NCBI RefSeq assembly: GCF_000723205.1
Contig: NZ_HG315671.1
Span: 2,920,940 to 2,984,939, forward strand
Length of the DNA stretch: 64,000 nucleotides
Reading direction: 5' to 3'
Source of the DNA: Formosa agariphila KMM 3901
GTDB taxonomy: Bacteria > Bacteroidota > Bacteroidia > Flavobacteriales > Flavobacteriaceae
Shown: in pieces, positions 57,876 to 64,000 of the stretch
Layout of the letters: every line of letters starts with the position of its first letter
Position numbering within the stretch: position 1 is the stretch's first letter
Position numbers and translations under genes: made by a program
The notes under the pieces: model-generated
The model's database searches: none
What the model was told of the DNA's origin: nothing
What the model saw: the letters and a program-made list of their open reading frames with translations, nothing else

Positions 57876-59063
57876 CTACTTAACTTTCACTTCTATTATA
57901 ATTTTATCGTTCCTTTTATGTACTTGATATCCTATACCGGAAGTTTCTGAAATCATTTCTAATAAATCTTTAACAGGTGCATCTTTTTTCACAACACCAG
58001 TAAAGAGAATATCTTTTATATCGTTTAAGTTTTCAAATTTTGTTTCAAAACCGTACCATCTTCCCGCTCTCTTTAAAATGGTAGCAAGATCTTCGTTCTC
58101 AAAATAGAAAATACCATCTTTCCAAGTACTATAATTTCTTACATCAACTTCACTTACATATACTCTCTTAAAATTATCAAACTTTAAATATCCTCTCTGA
58201 CCTGGACTTAGCACAACACTATTAGTATCGTCTGAAGACAACTCTATTTTTCCCTCAACCAGTGTAGATGAGAAAAAATCATCTTTTTTGTAAGCACTTA
58301 CATTGAATTCTGTACCCAATACAGTTATATCTTGTTTTTCTGTAGACACAATAAACTCTCCTTTATTTTTAACTACCTCAAAATATGCTTCACCTTCTAA
58401 GGTAACTCGTCTTTCTGAAGTATTAAATACTTCAGGATACTTAAGCGTTGAATTTGAATTTAACCATACTTTTGAACCATCAGGAAGGATTAGCTTGTAA
58501 ATACCGCCTATAGGAACATATAATGTATTTACTCCTACCGCTTTTTTACTATCATTGTTACTGTTATCTACAATGAGGTATTCTAGAGTATTATTTTTAT
58601 TATTTATTTGGGTTGATGTTGAAGATTTAATCATCTCATTTTGGTGAGCTTCTAAATCAACTTGTTCACCATTAGCTAGGACAAGAGTTGCCTTGTGATA
58701 GCCAGGTTTAATTTCTTTTAAATTAGATTCTGTAATTTGGGCTGATGATTTTAAATTATTAAAATAAGTTAAACCAAAACTTATAGCAATCAGAGAAGCT
58801 GCAACGACATATTTAAAAAATGATTTTTTATATAAAGGAATTACTTTAGAAGGTTTTTCTATTTGAATAGTTTCTAAAATATTAATAAGCATTTTGCTTT
58901 CCAACTTACTTTCAGCCCCTAATTCTTCAACCCATTCGTGTGTTTCTTGAAAACTCTCGTAATAATTAACAAGCTTTTTAACTTCTTCAATAGTAATTTT
59001 ACCTTCAAGATGTTTTTCAATTAGGTCTTGAAAATCTTGAATTTTATATTGATTGTCTTTCAT
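57876..59063 (-). CDS. FecR-family anti-sigma factor
   Basis: A 395-residue single-pass inner-membrane protein. The cytosolic part (about 1-85) binds the sigma factor, a hydrophobic segment lies at about 85-103 (KYVVAASLIAISFGL), and the periplasmic FecR domain contains LPDGSKVWLNSNSTLKYP and TLVEGKIEL. A DUF4974-like STN-fold end follows. It relays a signal from the SusC STN domain to the sigma factor encoded upstream, as in FecIR systems. It is 200 bases from the sigma gene. Confidence 0.95.
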   Translation of the reverse strand: MKDNQYKIQDFQDLIEKHLEGKITIEEVKKLVNYYESFQETHEWVEELGAESKLESKMLINILETIQIEKPSKVIPLYKKSFFKYVVAASLIAISFGLTYFNNLKSSAQITESNLKEIKPGYHKATLVLANGEQVDLEAHQNEMIKSSTSTQINNKNNTLEYLIVDNSNNDSKKAVGVNTLYVPIGGIYKLILPDGSKVWLNSNSTLKYPEVFNTSERRVTLEGEAYFEVVKNKGEFIVSTEKQDITVLGTEFNVSAYKKDDFFSSTLVEGKIELSSDDTNSVVLSPGQRGYLKFDNFKRVYVSEVDVRNYSTWKDGIFYFENEDLATILKRAGRWYGFETKFENLNDIKDILFTGVVKKDAPVKDLLEMISETSGIGYQVHKRNDKIIIEVKVK

Positions 59064-59263
59064 CAGTTAAGCTAAATATTAAACGTTATATAAGGTAAGT
59101 GTCTAAAAAGAAGACTACCCCCTAAACGAAATTCAATTATTTTCTAATTTTATCGAATAATATCTAACAAAAGACAAATGAAAGCTTGAAAATATTTAAC
59201 TATAAGAATGAAAAGTTGATAAAAATGCAGTGTAAATTTACATCTGAGATTGGTAGAATATAA

Positions 59264-59827
59264 TCAAGAGTTAATAAAAAGAACTACGAATAAAACTTGA
59301 CCTAAAGATGCTCTCAAAACCCGAAGAGCATTAGTAATATGATTTTCTACTGTTTTAATAGAAATACCTAATTGTTCGGATATTTCTTTATGACTTAAGT
59401 GTTCATTTCTGCTTAACACATAAACTCTTTTACATTTTTCTGGTAAAGTATCAACAACTAATTCAATGTGATACTTTAATTCCTTATGCATCATTTTAGT
59501 TTCTGGAGTTGTATACTGCATACGTTTATCGAGTTCTTCAAACAACTCTACTCGCATGATTTTGTTGCTTCTAAACTCTGCAAAAACCTTATATCTTACA
59601 CATGCATAAAGGTAACTTTTAAAAGATACTCTTATTTCTAACTCTTTCCTTTTATTCCATACATCAATAAAAACGTCTTGTATAATTTCTTCACACACTT
59701 CTTTATCTTTCAGTAAATTATAAGAAGATATATAAAGTATTTTCCAATAATTTTTATACAATACAGTTAATGCTTTCTTATCGTCTTTCTTTAAACCTTT
59801 TATAATTTCAATATCAGAATCAAACAT
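59264..59827 (-). CDS. ECF sigma factor (RpoE/FecI type)
   Basis: A 187-residue ECF sigma factor with region 2 (about 20-90, EEIIQDVFIDVWNKR) and region 4 HTH (about 125-175, LSHKEISEQLGISIKTVENHITNALRVLR). It directs RNA polymerase to the SusC/D operon and is inhibited by FecR. It ends with a hydrophobic tail (about 178-187). The sigma-FecR-SusC gene order is the classical cell-surface signalling arrangement. Confidence 0.95.
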   Translation of the reverse strand: MFDSDIEIIKGLKKDDKKALTVLYKNYWKILYISSYNLLKDKEVCEEIIQDVFIDVWNKRKELEIRVSFKSYLYACVRYKVFAEFRSNKIMRVELFEELDKRMQYTTPETKMMHKELKYHIELVVDTLPEKCKRVYVLSRNEHLSHKEISEQLGISIKTVENHITNALRVLRASLGQVLFVVLFINS

Positions 59828-60060
59828 TATTATTTTTATTTATCAATCGAATACTAGGAATTCTTACGAGTTAATTTAAGGTTAAATTTTTGCTAATATA
59901 TGCTAAATCTCCTTATTGGATTGCTTTAATTTCTGAATTAAGGAAAGTGTTTTATGTTTTTTTTTATATTAATAAATTGACACGTCTATAATAATTGAAT
60001 CATAAATAAAAATGTTCTTTTTAAAAGAAATCATTAATCAATAAACCAAGTGTTTTCTAA
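59828..60060. other. Gene-free stretch upstream of sigma gene
   Basis: About 230 AT-rich bases. No coding frame or clear -7 element for the sigma gene was seen. It joins the pseudogene remnant at 60061. Confidence 0.4.
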
Positions 60061-60369
60061 GATATATTAGAAATATTAATACGCAGTATCAATAAGGAGA
60101 TTAATAATGATAACGGCTGGAGAGATTTAGAAAAACATATAAAAAATGTACATTTCGATTTTTTAAAAAGACTAAAAGAAAAACACCCAAACATCTCTTC
60201 TAGAGAACTAGATTTATCGATTTATTTGTTATTAAATATGTCGGCAAAATAAATTGCTGAAGTAATGCATATTTCTACCAGAGGTGTAGAACTGGCTCGT
60301 TAGAGACTTAGAAAAAAACTTGGTTTAGAACTCAAACAGAATTTAACTGGATATTTAATAAAAATTTAA
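60061..60369 (+). pseudogene. Remnant of triple-Y/LuxR-type HTH regulator
   Basis: Read in one frame, this stretch gives the C-terminal segment of a Y_Y_Y/LuxR-like regulator, starting LEILIRSINKEINNDNGW, then LKEKHPNISSRELDLSIYLL, then the HTH. Two in-frame stops break it: TAA at 60250-60252, where relatives usually have Glu (SAK*IAEVM), and TAG at 60301-60303 (VELAR*RLRKK), where they have Tyr. It has no start, and upstream helical and sensor regions are absent. The frame closes at TAA 60367-60369. Confidence 0.75.
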
Positions 60370-60635
60370 GAAGGCTTTTATTCCTATAGTCCTTAATTTT
60401 TTTGTGACAATGATTTTGATAAGAAAAACGAAGTGTCTATAGAGAATATCATTAAAACAGCCCTTGATTGGTGACCTTTAAAACTAAATCATTTTGTTCA
60501 GAAAGTTTATATTGCATTTAACATACAATATATTCAGAGAAAGAAGTATTTATCAGTTAATTACTAATTGAATATTAAAAACTCATTATTCCCGAAAGAA
60601 TTTAGAATAGATTAAAAACTAGACTAACTATACTT
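60370..60635. other. Gene-free stretch after pseudogene
   Basis: About 270 AT-rich bases between the pseudogene and the tRNA terminator. No recognisable remnant, RNA or repeat was seen. Confidence 0.4.
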
Positions 60636-60676
60636 AAAAAAAACAAAACCCCATAACATTACTGTTACGGGGTTTT
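60636..60676 (-). terminator. Terminator after tRNA-Ser
   Basis: A stem of 8 bp (60645-60652 with 60669-60676) plus 5 bp with one mismatch, followed on the minus strand by T-rich sequence. It ends the tRNA transcript. Confidence 0.85.
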
Positions 60677-60678
60677 AG

Positions 60679-60763
60679 CGGAGAATGAGGGATTCGAACC
60701 CCCGGAGGTGTGACCCTCAACAGTTTTCAAGACTGCCGCATTCGACCACTCTGCCAATTCTCC
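60679..60763 (-). tRNA. tRNA-Ser(UGA)
   Basis: An 85-nt tRNA of class II (long variable arm). The acceptor stem GGAGAAT pairs with ATTCTCC, the D-arm and TPsiC arm (GGTTCGAATCC) are clear, and the anticodon TGA lies at 60727-60729 (plus TCA). A G discriminator base is present and the CCA end is not encoded. It reads UCA codons. Confidence 0.96.
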
Positions 60764-60986
60764 TGAGTGCCTCATCAGGTATTCCCTGAATGCGGGTGCA
60801 AATATAAGACGCTTTTTCGTTTATTTCAAATAAAAACTAAAAAAAATTAAAATATTTTTACACAAAAATTATAATAAATTAAATGTCAAAGAGTTGAATT
60901 CGTATTTTTCTTTTAATTTTATTCGGTAGTGTCATTCTTTTCAATAATTATTCAATACTAAATGAAATAAAGTCGGTTTCAAATCC
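60764..60986. other. tRNA / nitroreductase divergent region
   Basis: About 220 AT-rich bases holding the divergent promoters. Nothing else was recognised. Confidence 0.35.
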
Positions 60987-60994
60987 TATTTTTG
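60987..60994 (+). promoter_or_regulatory. -7 element TATTTTTG for nitroreductase
   Basis: An exact TAnnTTTG match 19 bases before the ATG at 61014. Confidence 0.6.
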
Positions 60995-61013
60995 GAGCCT
61001 ATTAAATCAGTAT

Positions 61014-61643
61014 ATGGATATTATAAAACAGTTGCAATGGCGATATGCCACAAAAAAGTTCGACAATACACGGCAGATTGAAGACAATAAACTACAAATA
61101 TTATTAGAAGCATTTAATTTAACAGCGACCTCTTATGGTTTACAACCAGTAAAACTTGTAGTAATTAACAATAAAACGTTGCAACGTGAATTAGTAGCAG
61201 CTTCTATGAACCAAGAGCAAATAGCTCAAGCGTCTCATGTTTTAGTATTCTGTATAGAAACAACAATAGACTCTGTATTTGTAGAAAATTATTTTAACCG
61301 TGTGCAAGATTTACGCGAAACTCCAGATGCCGTTTTAAAACCTTTTAAAGATTTTTTAATTTCTGATTTTGAAAATAAAGAGCAAATACAAATTGAGAAT
61401 TGGGCGACTAAACAGGCTTATCTAGCTTTAGGAAATATGTTAACCGTTTGTGCTTTAGAACACATTGACGCCTGCCCAATGGAAGGTTTTAAACCCGATA
61501 CCTATGATCGTATTTTGAAGTTATCGGAAAAAGGATTGAAATCTGTTTTAGTGCTTCCTATTGGATATCGTGCTTCAGACGATTTGTTTTCTGAATTAAA
61601 AAAAGTTAGAAAACCCATAGCAGATAGTATTATTCACATATAA
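61014..61643 (+). CDS. NAD(P)H-dependent nitroreductase family protein
   Basis: A 209-residue FMN-dependent oxidoreductase of the NfsB/YdgI type. The N-terminal RYATKKFD segment binds the FMN phosphate, TATSYGLQPVKLVV follows near 37-50, and the C-terminal VLPIGYRASDD contributes to the flavin site. The family reduces nitroaromatics, quinones or flavins; the natural substrate is uncertain. It has its own promoter and is followed by the KdnA-like gene. Confidence 0.92.
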   Translation: MDIIKQLQWRYATKKFDNTRQIEDNKLQILLEAFNLTATSYGLQPVKLVVINNKTLQRELVAASMNQEQIAQASHVLVFCIETTIDSVFVENYFNRVQDLRETPDAVLKPFKDFLISDFENKEQIQIENWATKQAYLALGNMLTVCALEHIDACPMEGFKPDTYDRILKLSEKGLKSVLVLPIGYRASDDLFSELKKVRKPIADSIIHI

Positions 61644-61700
61644 CCCTAAAAAAGATAACGAATCTTCGTTTTCTCTTCTTTTTTATTCCTTGCATTAATC

Positions 61701-61728
61701 GTAAGTTTGAATTCAACTTTAAACTTAC
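61701..61728 (+). promoter_or_regulatory. Inverted repeat just before kdnA-like start
   Basis: GTAAGTTT (61701-61708) and AAACTTAC (61721-61728) are exact 8-bp arms with a 12-nt loop, ending 3 bases before the ATG. It could mask the start region as an mRNA hairpin or act as an operator. Confidence 0.5.
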
Positions 61729-61731
61729 CTC

Positions 61732-62925
61732 ATGCCTGGATTTGAACTTTTTGGAAGTGCAGAACAAAAAGAAGTACACGATGTACTAGATAGCGGAATT
61801 TTAATGCGTTATGGCTTTGATGCCATGAGAAATAACCATTGGAAAGCTAAAGAATTAGAAACGGAATTAGAAAACCAAATGCAAGTTAAGCATGCGCAAT
61901 TGGTGTCTAGTGGTACAGCTGCTGTATCCGTAGCATTAGCTATTGCTGGTGTTGGTGCTGGCGACGAAGTTATACTTCCTACATTTACCTTTGTAGCAAG
62001 TTTTGAAGCCGTTTTAATGCTAGGCGCTATTCCTATTCTTGTTGATATTGACGATACTTTAACCCTAGATATTGAGGCCGTTAAAAACGCCATTACTCCA
62101 CAAACAAAAGCGATTATGCCTGTACATATGTGCGGCGGTATGGCACGTTTAAAAGAACTTAAAGCGATTTGCGACACTCATAACTTAAAACTTATTGAAG
62201 ATGCTTGTCAAGCTATTGGTGGAACTTACGAAGGAAAAGCCTTAGGAAGTTACGGAGATGTGGGATGCTTTTCATTCGATTTTGTAAAAACAATTACTGC
62301 TGCTGAAGGTGGAGCCATCATTACAAACAACGACGACTATGCCACTTGGGCAGATCATTACAGCGACCATGGACATGATCATGTTGGTTCGGATCGTGGC
62401 GCTGAAAGTCATCCGTTTTTAGGATATAATTTTAGAATTTCGGAATTACATGCTGCTGTAGGACTAGCACAAGTTAGACGATTACAAGATTTTATTGCTA
62501 TTCAGAAAAAACATTATACCATATTAAAAGAGGCTTTAAGCACGATTCCTGAACTTACGTTTAGAACAATTCCCGAGGAAGGTGTAGAAAATTATTCCTT
62601 TTTAAATTTCTTTTTAACAGACCTAGAAACAACAACGTCTGCAATGACAGTTTTAAAAGAAGCTGGAATAGATGGTTGTTTTCATTACTACAACAACAAT
62701 TGGCATTATGTTAGAAAATGGGAGCATTTAAAAGATGCTAAAAGTCTATTCCCTATGCCTGCGCCTACCAAAGACGCATTAAGCAAGATAGATATTAATA
62801 ACTTTAAACAATCTGATTATTATATTGCGAGAAACATCTCTTGTTTAATCAAATTATCTTGGACTGAAGATGAAGTAAAATTAAGAGCTTCAAAAATGGT
62901 AGAGGCCATTAAAAGCGTATTATAA
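61732..62925 (+). CDS. DegT-family aminotransferase, KdnA-like
   Basis: A 397-residue PLP aminotransferase of the DegT/DnrJ/EryC1/StrS family. The PLP Lys is K186 in SFDFVKTITAAEGG, with SSGTAAV, HMCGG and EDACQAIGG upstream. It matches from memory the Shewanella enzyme KdnA, which makes 8-amino-3,8-dideoxy-D-manno-octulosonate (Kdo8N) for lipopolysaccharide: shared blocks are MPGFELFG, DHGHDH with DRGAESHP, NFRISE and LIKLSWT near the end. The usual partner alcohol dehydrogenase KdnB is not in the window. Other amino-sugar roles remain possible. Confidence 0.9.
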   Translation: MPGFELFGSAEQKEVHDVLDSGILMRYGFDAMRNNHWKAKELETELENQMQVKHAQLVSSGTAAVSVALAIAGVGAGDEVILPTFTFVASFEAVLMLGAIPILVDIDDTLTLDIEAVKNAITPQTKAIMPVHMCGGMARLKELKAICDTHNLKLIEDACQAIGGTYEGKALGSYGDVGCFSFDFVKTITAAEGGAIITNNDDYATWADHYSDHGHDHVGSDRGAESHPFLGYNFRISELHAAVGLAQVRRLQDFIAIQKKHYTILKEALSTIPELTFRTIPEEGVENYSFLNFFLTDLETTTSAMTVLKEAGIDGCFHYYNNNWHYVRKWEHLKDAKSLFPMPAPTKDALSKIDINNFKQSDYYIARNISCLIKLSWTEDEVKLRASKMVEAIKSVL

Positions 62926-62944
62926 TAAATACACACATATTATA

Positions 62945-62987
62945 AAAGCCATGCCCTGTATTACAACAGAGCGTGGCTTACTTTTTT
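62945..62987 (+). terminator. Terminator after kdnA-like gene
   Basis: A 9-bp outer stem with one G-U pair and an inner 4-bp stem, followed by six T. Confidence 0.85.
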
Positions 62988-63072
62988 GATATAATTTTTT
63001 TGATACTCTTTACACAACACATTCTTTAAGTAAAAGATTTACATCTAGTGTTCAAATTGAAATGTATTTGTG

Positions 63073-64000
63073 TTAGCGCTCTCTAATCAAAACACGTTTA
63101 TAAATAAATTCCATTACAAAGCAAAAAACAATAATACCAAGTGAAATAAAAACACCTATTGTATTGCCCGAAAATTGCTGTATGATTAGGGTTATAAAAG
63201 CTAGGAAGCAAAGCGCACTTGCAATGGCGTGAATAAGCTTATTAGAGCCTAATTCTGCGTGTTTTTTATAACCAATATAATTAACAATACAGAACACAAG
63301 TAAAAAGCCTGAGCTTCCCGCTGTGGAGATACTTTCCAAATTAAATACATTCACTAAAGCAATAGATAAGATAGCCGTAATTAATAATCCTATAGGTTTA
63401 CCCCAAAACTGATGACAGAAATATTTTGGAAGTTCTTGATCTACAGCAATATCGTAATTCACTCTACCACTTCCTAAAACAGTAGCATTTATAGCCGAAA
63501 ACGTAGAAATTAATGCTGTTATAGTAATAATTGTAAATCCTACTTGACCTAGAGTGGGTTCTGCTGCTTTTGCTAAAACGTAATCTTGAGCATCTGCAAT
63601 TTCTTTAAACGGTAACGACCCCACAGTTACAATGGCTATTAAAACATACAACACAACCACAAAACCAACGGCTCCAAAATAGGCTTTTGTAGTATTTTTT
63701 TCTCGATCTTTTAAATCGGATATTGAGTTTGCTATCAATTCAAATCCTTCGTAAGCCACAAAAATTACCATACCGCCTGATAACAACAAAAAAGGGCTCT
63801 CCCAATGAGATGGTGACAATTGTTCCAAATGTTCTGGATGTGAAGAAAATCCGTAAATCCCAACGCCTATAAAAGCAATTAGGATAAGTAACTTAATAAC
63901 TACAGCGACAGATTCAATGCGACTAACCAGAGCTACACTTAAATAATTAATAAGAAGCGCTATAACAATAATGGCCGATTGCAATATATGAGTATCGATA
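63073..64000 (-). CDS. APC-family amino acid permease, 5' end cut by window
   Basis: C-terminal 309 or so residues of an amino acid-polyamine-organocation transporter. The frame stays open to the window edge, so the start is missing. About eight hydrophobic segments are visible. Conserved APC-type stretches are GGMVIFVAYEGFELIANS and STFSAINATVLGSGRV. The substrate is unknown; it may be a broad amino acid importer. The TTG at 63984 is not a real start. Confidence 0.9.
   Translation of the reverse strand, partial: IDTHILQSAIIVIALLINYLSVALVSRIESVAVVIKLLILIAFIGVGIYGFSSHPEHLEQLSPSHWESPFLLLSGGMVIFVAYEGFELIANSISDLKDREKNTTKAYFGAVGFVVVLYVLIAIVTVGSLPFKEIADAQDYVLAKAAEPTLGQVGFTIITITALISTFSAINATVLGSGRVNYDIAVDQELPKYFCHQFWGKPIGLLITAILSIALVNVFNLESISTAGSSGFLLVFCIVNYIGYKKHAELGSNKLIHAIASALCFLAFITLIIQQFSGNTIGVFISLGIIVFCFVMEFIYKRVLIRER

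Overview
The window is AT-rich, densely packed bacterial chromosome from a member of the Bacteroidota, most likely a Flavobacteriaceae bacterium. The evidence is a SusC/SusD pair with its own ECF sigma factor and FecR anti-sigma factor, many matches to the Bacteroidota -7 promoter element TAnnTTTG, start codons without Shine-Dalgarno sequences, and family choices typical of flavobacteria (RibB with a degenerate second domain, a long LptF/G-like permease, a DUF6952-like protein beside thioredoxin, SHOCT and DoxX proteins). Two different Na+/H+ antiporters (NhaC and NhaD types) fit a marine or brackish habitat, which is inference. No phage, insertion sequence, CRISPR array or rRNA was seen.

Layout. 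1-5.1 kb: a truncated DEAD-box helicase, an S1/P1 nuclease, an unknown protein, an ExbB-like membrane protein, and a LytS/LytTR two-component pair. 5.1-10.2 kb: lipoamide dehydrogenase, then an Lrp regulator divergent from a methionine gamma-lyase-like enzyme, then NhaC. 10.2-16.3 kb: an oxidative-stress block (2-Cys peroxiredoxin, thioredoxin, small partner protein, KatG, a fasciclin protein, thiol peroxidase) followed by diacylglycerol kinase. 16.3-22.6 kb: a cell-envelope and division block (FtsK, LolA-like carrier, LptF/G-like permease) and RibB. 22.7-27.3 kb: an AraC remnant, tRNA-dihydrouridine synthase, 2Fe-2S ferredoxin, a heparinase II/III-type lyase and a lipoprotein.

27.4-34.6 kb holds a tight three-gene minus-strand operon. 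It encodes an HD phosphohydrolase fused to a Pycsar-effector-like membrane domain, a 781-residue GAF-type protein, and a 1218-residue lipoprotein joining a metallophosphatase, a possible kinase-like segment and an Omp85-like beta barrel. This is the strongest candidate for an unusual system. 34.7-44.9 kb: a SHOCT protein, metallophosphoesterase plus DoxX, an isolated NTPase, cytochrome bd oxidase (cydA, cydB and a small membrane protein), NhaD, a disulfide oxidoreductase with an altered C-terminus, and an unknown protein.

45.1-59.8 kb is a long minus-strand transport and processing locus: sigma factor, FecR, SusC (with STN domain), SusD, fasciclin lipoprotein, small lipoprotein, thioredoxin-TPR protein, M16 peptidase and DsbD. 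With no carbohydrate enzyme but a peptidase and thiol-redox proteins, it looks more suited to a peptide or protein substrate than to a glycan. It is punctuated by hairpins before SusC, after SusC and before the peptidase, which probably set relative expression. Beyond it lie a pseudogene of a LuxR-type HTH regulator, tRNA-Ser(UGA), a nitroreductase, a KdnA-like aminotransferase (Kdo8N pathway) and a truncated APC permease.
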